Shown: positions 17,142 to 25,476 of the stretch, one piece after another
Layout: each line of letters starts with the position of its first letter
Numbering within the stretch: the first letter of the stretch is position 1
Assembly: GCA_003246335.1 (NCBI GenBank)
Contig: QKAR01000004.1
Coordinates: 1 to 38,424 of the forward strand
Length of the DNA stretch: 38,424 bases
Reading direction: 5' to 3'
DNA from: Spirochaetales bacterium
GTDB taxonomy: Bacteria; Spirochaetota; Spirochaetia; Treponematales; Treponemataceae
Position numbers and translations under genes: made by a program
The notes under the pieces: generated by a model
What the model was told of the DNA's origin: nothing
The model's database searches: none
The model's input: the letters and a program-made list of their open reading frames with translations, nothing else

Positions 17142-20100
17142 ATGAGCATCGTAGACCTCTCCATAAAACGGCCCATCATGATCGGCATGGGCCTCATAGC
17201 ATGCGTCATTTTCGGCGCGCTCGCCTACTTCGGCATGCCCCAGGGGCTTTTTCCGGATCTCGCCATCCCGTACGTCACGGTGCAGACCGTGTACGCGGGC
17301 GCGAGCCCGTCGGTGATCGAGACTCAGATCACGAAAAAAGTCGAGGACCAAATTTCGTCGATCAGCGGGCTCGACTCCATCATTTCCTACTCGATCGACA
17401 ACGCGTCGATCGTCATGGCGGAATTCAAGTACGGAACCGACGAGAACGTCGCCCTGCTCGACGTCAAGGACAAGGTCGAGGCGATCAGCGGCGAAATGCC
17501 CATAGACGCGGACAAGCCGATCATCTCGAAGGTTAATATGTCGTCCACCTCGCCGGTCATGAGCATCGTGCTCGAGGGCGACCTCTCGCCGACCGCCCTC
17601 CACACCTTCGCGACGACGACGGTGTCCGACGGAATCGCGCAAATCGCGGGCGTCGGCAGCGTCGAGGTATCGGGCGGGGTCGAGCGCGAAATCCACGTCG
17701 ACATCGACCGATCGACCGTCTACGAGCGCTCGATTCCCGTCACCCAAGTCGCCGGAATTCTCGCGGCCGCGAACGTCGCGCTGCCCGGCGGAAACCTGAA
17801 CTTCGAAAACCGCGACATACCGATTCAGCTCAAAGGCGAGTACGAAAGCCTCGACGACATCAAGAACCTCGACATCCCGACGTCGACCGGGATCTTCAAG
17901 CTCAGGCAGCTCGCGTCCATCGAGGACTCGACCACGACCGCGCGGGAACGGACCATCCTGCTCGACCGCGCTAAGGGAACCCGGAACGAGAACGCGGTCC
18001 TCATCAAGGTCATCAAGAACCCGACGGCGAACACCGTCCAGCTCGTCGACGACGTCATGAAAAAAATCCCGAGGATCGAGGCGATGTCTGGCGGGCACGT
18101 CCGGATGAAGGTGGTCAAGGAAGACGCGACCTACGTGCGCGACTCGGTCCGGGACACGCTTTCGACCGTCTACCTCGGCGTCATTTTCACCGGTCTCGTC
18201 CTGCTCCTTTTTCTCCACGACCTCCGCTCGACGATCATCATCGCGCTTTCAATGCCGTTCTCAATCATCTCGACCTTCCTCGTCATGAAGGCGTTCGGCC
18301 TCTCGCTCAACATGATTTCCCTCCTCGGCCTCTCGAGCTCGACGGGAACGCTCGTGGCGAACTCGGTAGTCGTCCTCGAAAACATTTTCCGGCACAAGCA
18401 GATGGGAAAGCCGCGGATCGAGGCCGCCTCGTCGGGAACGACGGAGGTGCTCGTCGCGGTATTCGCGTCGACGCTCACGAACATCGTGGTATTCGTCCCG
18501 CTCGCGTCGATCAATAGCCTCATGGGAAGCGTCCTGCGAGAGTTCTCTTTGACCATCGTCATCGCGACGGTATTCTCGATCATCGTCTCCTTCACGCTGA
18601 CGCCGATGCTCGCATCTCGACTGCTCCCCGAGGGAGAGTCGAGGCAGGGAAAGATCGGCAATTTCATCGAGGGAGTTTTCGCCCGCTGGTCCCGCGCGTA
18701 CTCGATCGCGCTCGCGTGGATGCTCAAAACCCGCAGGCGGAGCGTGCTCGTCGTGGCGGGAACGGTCGTCGCGTTCGCGCTCAGCATAGGCCTCGCGAGG
18801 CTCGCGAAGTTCGAGCTGATGCCGATTACCGACGGCGGCAAGGTGCAAATCGCGGTAGAGCTTCAGCAAGGCAACGATCTCGAACGGACGGCCGCGCTCG
18901 TCAAGGCCGCGGAGGAAAAAGTTCTCGCCTTCGAAGAAGTCGAGATTATCCAGACGGACCTCGGGTCGCTCGGATCGCTCGACTCCGACGTGAGCGTCGC
19001 GCAGATGAACGTATTCCTGAAGCCGAAGGCGAAACGCTCTCGCAGCAATAAAACAATAGCCAACGAAATGACGAAAGAGCTTTCGAGAGTCCCGGGCGCG
19101 ACATTCCGCGTCACGCCGCTTTCGGAAATTTCCATGGGGAGCACGGGCTCGGCGATCGACCTGTACCTGAAGGGAATCGACACCGACACACTGCAGGGAA
19201 TCGCGGATCGCGTGAAGGCGATCATGGAACGGACGCCCGGGGTGACGAACGTCGCGCTCAGCTCCAAGCCCGGAAAGGTCGAGCTCGTGTTCCGACCGGA
19301 CCGCAAGCAAATTTCCGAGGACGGCATCACCGTGCAGACGGTCGCGTTCACGCTCCGAACCTCCGTCGACGGGTACGTATCGACGGCGTACAAAGAAAGC
19401 GGAAACGAATACGACGTCCGCGTAAAGCTCACCGGGACCGACCTTTCGAGCATAGAGGACGTGAGGAACATCCCAATCGCCACGCCGGCCGGCACCTACC
19501 CGCTCTCGCGCTACGCCGACGTTTCATTCGAGAACGGCACGAATAAAATCTTGCGCACGGACAAAAACCGGGCGATCGAGATCACCTGCGACCTATTGCC
19601 GGGCTACAGCGCGGGAAACATGCAAAACGTCATCCTGTCCTCGGTCAAAAAAGAAATCGAGATGCCGAACGGGTACTCGTTCGGGCTCGCGGGGACGAGC
19701 GAGATGATGAACGACACGATGAAGGATCTCGCGTTCGCCTTCCTCGTGGCCATCATCCTCACCTTCATGGTGCTCGCCGCGACGCTCGAAAGCATGACGC
19801 AGCCCCTGTTCATCCTCGCGACGATACCGCTCTCCCTGATCGGCGTCATCGCGTCCGCCCTGCTGACGGGAGCGACGATGAACTTCATATCGATCGTCGG
19901 CATCATCATGCTCGTCGGCATCGTCGTGAACAACGCCATTCTCATGCTTGACTACTACAACCAGCTGCATAGAGGCGGAATGGGGATGACCGAGGCTCTC
20001 GTGAAGGCGTGCCCTGAAAAGCTTAAGGCGATCCTCATGAGCAACATCGCGATCATCATGGGCCAGCTTTCGATGGCGCTCGGCATCGGAGCGTCGGGGG

Positions 20101-20279
20101 CGGAGATGCGCCAACCGCTCGGCATAATCACGATCGGCGGCATTGTCTCGTCGACGATCATGACCCTCTTCCTGATCCCGGCGCTCGAGTACACCGTCTC
20201 GAAGACGAAGCACAAGCGGGCCGCGAAAAAAAACAGGGCGAACGCCATCGCGGCCGAACCGCCGAAGGAGATTTTTTAA
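17142..20279 (+). CDS. RND-superfamily efflux permease (AcrB/HAE1-like) with unusual TM4
   Basis: 1045 residues, usual length. Twelve membrane helices (TM1 about 10-30, TM2-6 about 340-490, TM7 about 535-555, TM8-12 about 865-1025) and two large periplasmic loops with porter and docking domains. It should pump lipophilic compounds out through the adaptor and TolC partner. In TM4, where AcrB has the proton-relay pair Asp407-Asp408, this protein has Ala406-Asn407 (GTLVANSVVVLENI). In TM10 the equivalent of Lys940 is Asn930 (GIVVNNAILMLDYY). The rest of the protein looks intact, so it is unlikely to be a pseudogene. The stop codon overlaps the next start (TAATG). Confidence 0.93.
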   Translation: MSIVDLSIKRPIMIGMGLIACVIFGALAYFGMPQGLFPDLAIPYVTVQTVYAGASPSVIETQITKKVEDQISSISGLDSIISYSIDNASIVMAEFKYGTDENVALLDVKDKVEAISGEMPIDADKPIISKVNMSSTSPVMSIVLEGDLSPTALHTFATTTVSDGIAQIAGVGSVEVSGGVEREIHVDIDRSTVYERSIPVTQVAGILAAANVALPGGNLNFENRDIPIQLKGEYESLDDIKNLDIPTSTGIFKLRQLASIEDSTTTARERTILLDRAKGTRNENAVLIKVIKNPTANTVQLVDDVMKKIPRIEAMSGGHVRMKVVKEDATYVRDSVRDTLSTVYLGVIFTGLVLLLFLHDLRSTIIIALSMPFSIISTFLVMKAFGLSLNMISLLGLSSSTGTLVANSVVVLENIFRHKQMGKPRIEAASSGTTEVLVAVFASTLTNIVVFVPLASINSLMGSVLREFSLTIVIATVFSIIVSFTLTPMLASRLLPEGESRQGKIGNFIEGVFARWSRAYSIALAWMLKTRRRSVLVVAGTVVAFALSIGLARLAKFELMPITDGGKVQIAVELQQGNDLERTAALVKAAEEKVLAFEEVEIIQTDLGSLGSLDSDVSVAQMNVFLKPKAKRSRSNKTIANEMTKELSRVPGATFRVTPLSEISMGSTGSAIDLYLKGIDTDTLQGIADRVKAIMERTPGVTNVALSSKPGKVELVFRPDRKQISEDGITVQTVAFTLRTSVDGYVSTAYKESGNEYDVRVKLTGTDLSSIEDVRNIPIATPAGTYPLSRYADVSFENGTNKILRTDKNRAIEITCDLLPGYSAGNMQNVILSSVKKEIEMPNGYSFGLAGTSEMMNDTMKDLAFAFLVAIILTFMVLAATLESMTQPLFILATIPLSLIGVIASALLTGATMNFISIVGIIMLVGIVVNNAILMLDYYNQLHRGGMGMTEALVKACPEKLKAILMSNIAIIMGQLSMALGIGASGAEMRQPLGIITIGGIVSSTIMTLFLIPALEYTVSKTKHKRAAKKNRANAIAAEPPKEIF

Positions 20280-21631
20280 TGAGGAGAATCGCAAACATAC
20301 TATGCTTCGCGGCGATGGCGACGGCCTGCTCCGTCGCGGCCATGGCCGAGGATTACAGCCTCGACGCATACGTGCAAAAAGTCTCCCGCGACAATCCCGA
20401 CCTCGCGCTCAGCAGGCAAAGCGTCGCGAACGCGGTGCAGAACAAGAATTACGCGCGCGCCGCGCTGCTGCCGACCGTCGCCGCGACGGGATCGTACACG
20501 CGAAACATGAAAGACATCATGGCCCCGGCGGCGGCCTACACCGTGCCGGCCGAGGCGGCGCTATATGGGGGGGCCGCGCCGATTCACTACCAAGACGTCG
20601 ACCAAAACAAGGATAACGAGGTGACGTACGGGATCGCGGTGCAGTTCAACCTGCTCGCGCCGACTGACCTCGCGAGATTCCGCCAAGCGCAAAAGAACGT
20701 CTCGATCCAAAAGGACGTCGACGAGTTTACCAGAAGGAGCGTGCTTACCGCCGCGAAAAAGCTTTACGCGCAAACGCAGCTGACGAGCGAGCTCGTCGCG
20801 GTAAGCCGCCTTTCCGAGAAAAGCTCCGGCGAGGCGTATCGCATCGTCGAAAAAAAATACAACGCGGGAACGGCGACCGAGCTCGATCTCCGGCTCGCCG
20901 AGGTCGATTGGAAAACGGACATCGCCGCCATCGCGACGGCCGAGAAAAACGCGAACGCCGCGATGATGGCGCTCAAGACCCTCGCGGGGATTCCCCTCGA
21001 CGAGACGGTCAAACTCACCGACGAGGAAGATTCGATACCCGATCTGCGGGAGACGCCTGACCTCACGGCGGTGCTCGCCGCTCGCGGGGACTATCGGGCG
21101 CAACGCACCGCGCGGGAAATCGCCGATATCGCGTACAAGGCGTCGATAGGGACTTTCCTTCCGACCGTCTCGACGAGCTTCGCCGCCATCCACGGCGGGC
21201 AGGGAGACGGCTCAAGCTGGACCGATTACGAATACGACGCGACGCAACTGACGTTCAGCCTCACCTTTCCCCTCTTCACCGGGGGCTCGCGCGTCGCCCT
21301 CGTGCAGATGGCGAAAATACAGCAAACCCAGGCGAACATACAGATTCAGCAAGCAGAGGACAAAATCCGGCAAAACATCGAAACGCTCGATCTCACGCTA
21401 AGCGAGGCGAAAACCCGACTGGAAACGGCGCAAGCCGTGGAAAACGCGGCGATCCGGGCGGCCAGTTTGGCGCAAAAATCGATGGAAAGCGGATTAGGAA
21501 CGCAGCTGTCGGCTTCGCAGGCGAATACGAAACTCGCCGGCGCTCGGCTCAACCTGCGCAACGCGATATACGATTATCGCGCCGCGTATTACGATTGGGA
21601 ACTCGCAAGCGGCTTAGGTGACTGGAAGTAA
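20279..21631 (+). CDS. TolC-family outer membrane efflux channel
   Basis: 450 residues with a signal peptide (1-23, ending AMA-ED). Two OEP repeats (about 30-215 and 230-440) form the alpha-barrel helices; typical stretches are LALSRQSVANAVQNKNYARA and ARLNLRNAIYDYRAAYYDWE. Three such chains make the exit duct for the RND pump. The ATG shares its A with the permease stop (TAATG), so translation is coupled. A strong bidirectional terminator follows directly. Despite the Cys at residue 17 in the signal region (MATACSVAAMAE), no convincing lipobox is present, so an ordinary signal peptidase I site is favoured. Confidence 0.93.
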   Translation: MRRIANILCFAAMATACSVAAMAEDYSLDAYVQKVSRDNPDLALSRQSVANAVQNKNYARAALLPTVAATGSYTRNMKDIMAPAAAYTVPAEAALYGGAAPIHYQDVDQNKDNEVTYGIAVQFNLLAPTDLARFRQAQKNVSIQKDVDEFTRRSVLTAAKKLYAQTQLTSELVAVSRLSEKSSGEAYRIVEKKYNAGTATELDLRLAEVDWKTDIAAIATAEKNANAAMMALKTLAGIPLDETVKLTDEEDSIPDLRETPDLTAVLAARGDYRAQRTAREIADIAYKASIGTFLPTVSTSFAAIHGGQGDGSSWTDYEYDATQLTFSLTFPLFTGGSRVALVQMAKIQQTQANIQIQQAEDKIRQNIETLDLTLSEAKTRLETAQAVENAAIRAASLAQKSMESGLGTQLSASQANTKLAGARLNLRNAIYDYRAAYYDWELASGLGDWK

Positions 21632-21663
21632 AAAAGCGCCGGGGATGACCCCGGCGCTTTTTT
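21631..21663 (+). terminator. Strong terminator of the RND operon
   Basis: A perfect 9-bp GC stem GCGCCGGGG/CCCCGGCGC (21636-21644, 21649-21657) with an ATGA loop, flanked by five A and six T. The A and T runs make it functional in both directions, so it can also end transcription of the convergent gene 21758-22444. Confidence 0.95.
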
Positions 21664-21782
21664 GCCGTTTAGCGAAAAACGGGCCCCCGCACGTAAAGCG
21701 CCGTTCTTGCCGTTTAGCGAAAAACGGGCCCCGCTCTTAATGCGCAGTTTGCATCGTTCAGCGAAATACGGGCAGGGCGCCA
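21662..21782. repeat. Tandem repeat of about 45 nt, three copies, at the 3' end of the unknown gene
   Basis: Copies start at 21662 (45 nt), 21707 (42 nt) and 21749 (degenerate). Copies 1 and 2 are identical over the first 26 nt. Each contains the hairpin CCGTTT-AGCGAA-AAACGG. Read on the minus strand each copy contains Pro-Val-Phe-Arg-stop, and the degenerate copy supplies the real stop codon of the gene at 21758-22444. The other two copies thus echo the end of that gene. Confidence 0.8.
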
Positions 21783-22444
21783 GATTCTGACACCTCAATT
21801 AATTCGGGGGAAAGCGCGCTCGTCGAATCATCCCACGTCAATAAAACGTCATCTCGCAAATCCTTCCGGTAAAACGGCAAGTATTCGGCGCCGAACAGGA
21901 TCACCGTGCGCCGTTCCGGGACCGCGAAGTAAAAGGGAGATCCGAGCACGCGCGCCATCTGCGCCTGAAACGGGGGAAAGAACGGAACGGCCGAATTGAA
22001 CGGCGCGGCGTCGGAATGGAGGCTATAATAGTGGATCGGACCTTTTTCATGCGGAACGAGCCAACTCGACCGAGAGACGAGTCCTAAATTCGCGTCCATC
22101 GCGAACAGGACGCTCGCGAGCGAAACCGACCATTCGCGCAGTAAATTCTCCGAAAGCGGTATTATCGCGCCGCCGTAGAACAGGGCGAGCGTCATCTTGA
22201 GGCAACCGGTCAACAGAGAGGAGAGCGGATCGCTCCCCGTTTGAGCGGCGGAGCGCGCGAGGGACGCGGTGAAATTTATCGAAGGGGCGCTACCAATAAC
22301 GGCGCAGGGCACCGGCTCAAGATGGGGAAAGACGAGGCGTTGCGCGATTTCCCACGAAGGAATTTCGATTGACTGGTCAATCGAGGGAATGACGCGCGGG
22401 GCTTGTCGCGAAAGCGCGGGCACGAACGATGATGAAGTTTCCAT
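21758..22444 (-). CDS. Hypothetical protein, family not recognised
   Basis: 228 residues from ATG at 22444; a start 13 codons upstream is possible but would lie beyond the TATATT box that seems to be the -10 element. No ribosome site is seen and the start of transcription may coincide with the ATG. There is no signal peptide and no clear membrane helix. The central part is moderately hydrophobic (LTGCLKMTLALFYGGAIIPL) and the C-terminal half is rich in aromatic residues (VPERRTVILFGAEYLPFYRK, then DDVLLTWDDSTSALSPELIE). The last residues come from a repeat unit. It is divergent from purE. The codon style matches the neighbours, so I take it as a real gene. Function is unknown. Confidence 0.7.
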   Translation of the reverse strand: METSSSFVPALSRQAPRVIPSIDQSIEIPSWEIAQRLVFPHLEPVPCAVIGSAPSINFTASLARSAAQTGSDPLSSLLTGCLKMTLALFYGGAIIPLSENLLREWSVSLASVLFAMDANLGLVSRSSWLVPHEKGPIHYYSLHSDAAPFNSAVPFFPPFQAQMARVLGSPFYFAVPERRTVILFGAEYLPFYRKDLRDDVLLTWDDSTSALSPELIEVSESGALPVFR

Positions 22445-22484
22445 AATACTAATATAAACACCCGAAAGCCCCATCGGATACATC

Positions 22485-22514
22485 TTGAAACCGAAGTTCC
22501 TCTTGTGGTAGTCT
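22485..22514 (+). promoter_or_regulatory. Weak promoter candidate of the purine operon
   Basis: TTGAAA (22485-22490), an 18-nt spacer and TAGTCT (22509-22514), only 6 nt before the purE ATG. The -10 match is poor. No purine riboswitch or PurR-like palindrome is visible in the 75-nt divergent gap. Confidence 0.3.
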
Positions 22515-22519
22515 CGGTT

Positions 22520-23002
22520 ATGAAAGTTACCATCCTTTTCGGTTCGAAATCAGATACAGAAATCATGCAGAAGGCGGCGTCAGTGCTGAAGGAATTCGGC
22601 GTCGATTACGCGTCGTACGTCATCTCGGCGCATCGGGCGGGCGAAGTGCTCGCGGAAACAGTCGCCGCCGAGGAAAAGGCGGGCACCGAGGTTTTCATCG
22701 CCGGCGCGGGACTCGCGGCGGCCCTCCCCGGGGTCGTCGCCTCCATGACGACGCTGCCGGTCATCGGCGTTCCCCTCGACGGGGGAAAAGTCGGCGGGAT
22801 AGACTCCCTTCTTTCCATCGTGCAAATGCCGAAGCAAATTCCCGTCGCGACCGTCGGACTCGACAACGCGGCGAACGCCGGCTATCTCGCGTGCGAAATC
22901 CTTTCAATTAAATATCCGGAACTCAAGGCGAAACTCGTGGCATTCCGTAAAAAATTGCAGGATGACGTGCGCGCGGAATTGAATCCGCGCGTGTTGGGAT
23001 AA
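22520..23002 (+). CDS. purE: N5-carboxyaminoimidazole ribonucleotide mutase PurE
   Basis: 160 residues from ATG at 22520 (a GTG at 22505 is in frame but would add only five residues). Acts on the carboxylated AIR step of IMP synthesis. The phosphate-binding [10 protein letters not shown], the catalytic His38 (SAHRAG), and the C-terminal [12 protein letters not shown] with [17 protein letters not shown] place it with class I (mutase) enzymes. Two positions differ from the usual class I sequence: SAHRTP is SAHRAG, and GGAAHLPG is GLAAALPG, so the second His is Ala68. The partner PurK (needed to make N5-CAIR) is not in the window. First gene of the pur operon; no ribosome site, possibly leaderless. 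Confidence 0.9.
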   Translation: MKVTILFGSKSDTEIMQKAASVLKEFGVDYASYVISAHRAGEVLAETVAAEEKAGTEVFIAGAGLAAALPGVVASMTTLPVIGVPLDGGKVGGIDSLLSIVQMPKQIPVATVGLDNAANAGYLACEILSIKYPELKAKLVAFRKKLQDDVRAELNPRVLG

Positions 23003-23024
23003 AGTTTTTTTGGGGGATAAAGGT

Positions 23025-23765
23025 ATGGGCATGAACAAGGAAGCGATTCTGAAGAACCTGGTCAAGGGAGAGCAAATGTACGAGGGCAAGGCGAAAAAAG
23101 TCTTCGCCACGAACTACCCTGACCTCGTCATCATCGACTATAAAGACGACGCCACCGCCTTCAACGGCGAGAAAAAGGGCCAGATCGACTCGAAAGGCGT
23201 GCTCAACAACGCGATCACGACCGGCCTTTTCGAGCTGCTCGAGAAAAAGGGCGTAAAAACCCATTACATCGCGAAACTTTCCGAGCGCGAAATGCTGTGC
23301 AAAAAAGTCAGCATCGTTCCGCTCGAAGTCATCACGCGCAACGTCGCCGCGGGAAGCTTTTCCAAGCGGCTCGGGGTCGCGGAAGGCTCCTCCCTCAAGA
23401 CCACGGTTTTCGAGATTTCCTACAAGGACGATTCGCTCGGCGATCCCCTCATCAACGACTATCACGCCGTGGCGATCGGCGCGGCAACCTGGAAGGAACT
23501 CAAGACCATCTACTCGGCGACTGATAAAATCAACAAGATCCTCACGGATTTTTTCTGGGACCGCGGAGTGAAACTCATCGACTTCAAGCTTGAGTTCGGC
23601 AAAGATGCGAGCGGGAAGATCATTCTCGCCGACGAGATCTCTCCCGACACCTGCCGATTCTGGGACGCGAAGACGAACGAAAAACTCGACAAGGATCGCT
23701 TCCGTCGCGATCTCGGCAACGTCAAAGAGGCGTATGTCGAGATTTTTAACCGCATCTCGAAATAA
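23025..23765 (+). CDS. purC: SAICAR synthetase PurC
   Basis: 246 residues. Joins CAIR and aspartate with ATP to give SAICAR. Recognised by [46 protein letters not shown] and the acidic site [12 protein letters not shown]. Two ATGs six nt apart (23025 and 23031) are both plausible; a GGGGG stretch 8 nt before the first and AAGGT 7 nt before the second make the choice open. It lies 22 nt after purE and 26 nt before purF. Length and motifs are normal for bacterial PurC. Confidence 0.95.
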   Translation: MGMNKEAILKNLVKGEQMYEGKAKKVFATNYPDLVIIDYKDDATAFNGEKKGQIDSKGVLNNAITTGLFELLEKKGVKTHYIAKLSEREMLCKKVSIVPLEVITRNVAAGSFSKRLGVAEGSSLKTTVFEISYKDDSLGDPLINDYHAVAIGAATWKELKTIYSATDKINKILTDFFWDRGVKLIDFKLEFGKDASGKIILADEISPDTCRFWDAKTNEKLDKDRFRRDLGNVKEAYVEIFNRISK

Positions 23766-23791
23766 CCCGCGAGAGCGGCAACGGGGAACAC

Positions 23792-25279
23792 ATGAACACA
23801 CTCACTGACGACGAGAAACTGAAGGATCACTGTGGCGTCATCGGCGTATACCTTTCCGATCACGAGCCGAACGCCTCGCGCCTCGCGTACTACGGGCTTC
23901 AGTCCCTCCAGCACCGCGGGCAGGAAAGCACGGGACTCGCCGTCGGCGACGGTGAGAGGATAGACCACTTCAAAGCGATGGGACTCGTCGCCGACGTGTA
24001 CAACAAGGAAAACCTTTCCGCGCTCACCGGGCACATAGCGATCGGGCACGTCCTGTACTCGACCTGCGGGAAGGCCTATATCGAGAACGCGCAGCCATTC
24101 GTTTCGCGCAGCAAGCTCGGGACCATCGCGGTCGCGCACAACGGAAGCCTCGTCAACACGGACCCGATGAAGGAATTCCTCGAGGAGACCGGTTCGACGT
24201 TCACGTCGACGAGCGACTCAGAGGTTATCATCAAGCTCATCGCGAAAAATTACAAAAAGGGGCTTGAGCGCGCGCTCACCGACACGATCCAGCTCATCAA
24301 GGGATCGTTCGCCCTGTGCGTCATGACCGAGAAGACGCTCATCGGCGCGCGGGACCCGAACGGCATCCGACCGCTGTGCCTCGGCAAGCTCCAAAACGGA
24401 TGGATACTCGCGAGCGAGTCCTGCGCGATCGACGCGATCGGCGGCGAGCTCGTGCGCGACATCGCTCCGGGAGAAATCGTCATCATCAACGACGACGGCG
24501 TTCTTTCGTTCAACTTCGGCGAAAAGACCTCCAAAAAAACCTGCGTGTTCGAGTACGTCTATTTCGCCCGTCCCGACTCGATCATCGACGGCATTCCCGT
24601 CATCGAGGCGAGGAAAAAAATGGGGGAGGTACTCGCGCGCGAGTCCGGCGTCGCGGCCGACGTCGTCGTGGGCGTCCCTGACTCGGGCCTCGCCGCGGCC
24701 ATTGGATACTCGAGAGCGTCGGGTATTCCGTACGCCATGGGCATCGTGAAAAACAAATATATCGGGCGAACCTTCATCGCGCCGAGCCAGGAAGAGCGCG
24801 AGGCAATGGTGTTCGTCAAGCTGAACGCGGTCAAAAGCGACATCGAGGGCAAGCGGGTCGTCATCATCGACGACTCGATCGTTCGCGGGACGACGAGCCG
24901 CAGGCTCATTCAAATTCTCCGGAAGGCGGGCGCGAAGGAAGTGCATTTCCGCATATCCTCCCCGCCGGTAAAGTATCCCTGTTATTTCGGCATCGATACA
25001 CCGGCGCGCGCGGACCTCATTTCCGCCAATAACGACAGCGAGGAAATACGCAAGGCCATCGGCGCGGACTCGCTCGCGTTCATCTCGATGGAAGGGATGA
25101 TCGAGGCGCTCCAGTCGTGCGAATACGAGGACGATCGGCAAAAGATAGACGGAAAGCGAGATCATGCGGCGCAGACCGTCGGCGCGTCGGCTTCCGGCGC
25201 CACGAACTGCGGCTATTGCCAAGGATGCTTCCTCGGCGAATACCCGATGCCGATGATCGGTGAATTAGGGAAACGCTGA
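23792..25279 (+). CDS. purF: Amidophosphoribosyltransferase PurF (Fe-S type)
   Basis: 495 residues. Commits PRPP and glutamine to 5-phosphoribosylamine. An N-terminal 13-residue leader precedes Cys14 (DHCGVIGVY), the glutaminase nucleophile exposed by cleavage. The glutaminase domain (14-250) is followed by a PRPP-binding domain with VVIIDDSIVRGTTSRR. Cysteines in KTCVFEYVYF, KYPCYFGID and CGYCQGCF match the four ligands of the structural 4Fe-4S cluster known in B. subtilis PurF, so it is the oxygen-sensitive type. Its last five residues (ELGKR) and the stop codon lie inside the first palindrome of a repeat array. Confidence 0.96.
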   Translation: MNTLTDDEKLKDHCGVIGVYLSDHEPNASRLAYYGLQSLQHRGQESTGLAVGDGERIDHFKAMGLVADVYNKENLSALTGHIAIGHVLYSTCGKAYIENAQPFVSRSKLGTIAVAHNGSLVNTDPMKEFLEETGSTFTSTSDSEVIIKLIAKNYKKGLERALTDTIQLIKGSFALCVMTEKTLIGARDPNGIRPLCLGKLQNGWILASESCAIDAIGGELVRDIAPGEIVIINDDGVLSFNFGEKTSKKTCVFEYVYFARPDSIIDGIPVIEARKKMGEVLARESGVAADVVVGVPDSGLAAAIGYSRASGIPYAMGIVKNKYIGRTFIAPSQEEREAMVFVKLNAVKSDIEGKRVVIIDDSIVRGTTSRRLIQILRKAGAKEVHFRISSPPVKYPCYFGIDTPARADLISANNDSEEIRKAIGADSLAFISMEGMIEALQSCEYEDDRQKIDGKRDHAAQTVGASASGATNCGYCQGCFLGEYPMPMIGELGKR

Positions 25280-25437
25280 CGCGTTTCCCTAATTCACTCG
25301 AAGAATCGCGCACGCGCGTTTCTTCACGGAGTCTAAGCGGAAAAACGCTGACGCGTTTCCCTAATTCGCTCGAAGAATCGCGCGCGCGTTTCTTCACGGC
25401 GCCTAAGCGGAAAAACGCTGACGCGTTTCCCTAATTC
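25261..25437. repeat. Palindromic tandem repeat array between purF and purM
   Basis: The core AAACGCTGACGCGTTTCCCT recurs at 25271, 25343 and 25413, spaced 72 and 70 nt. In the first unit a perfect 16-bp palindrome (TGAATTAGGGAAACGC, 25261-25276, with 25281-25296) encloses TGAC, and its loop contains the purF stop. Copies 2 and 3 have shorter stems (GGAAAAACGC/GCGTTTCC). Between the cores is a second palindrome, GAAGAATCGCGC/GCGCGTTTCTTC (25299-25324 and 25371-25394). No T run follows, so these are RNA stability, attenuation or REP-like elements rather than simple terminators. Confidence 0.9.
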
Positions 25438-25476
25438 ACCTGAATACTTTCGCTGATTTTTTTTAAGGAGTGTACG

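Noticed and set aside
16923-18218. 431-codon minus-strand frame opposite the RND genes
   Set aside because: It lies antisense to the adaptor and permease genes, is extremely rich in Arg, Asp and Val, and shows no domain; it is a mirror of the permease codons.
17142-20279. RND permease as a decayed pseudogene because of the lost acidic pair
   Set aside because: Full length, no frameshift, conserved flanking motifs and tight operon spacing argue for a functional protein.
22445-22519. Purine riboswitch or PurR box before purE
   Set aside because: The gap is only 75 nt, shared with a divergent gene, and contains neither the guanine-switch core nor a convincing palindrome.
25261-25437. CRISPR array
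   Set aside because: Repeats are palindromic with related, not unique, sequences between them, only three units, and no cas genes nearby.
21631-25440. IS element or phage boundary suggested by the repeats
   Set aside because: No transposase, integrase or target-site duplication is visible and gene content on both sides is ordinary chromosomal.
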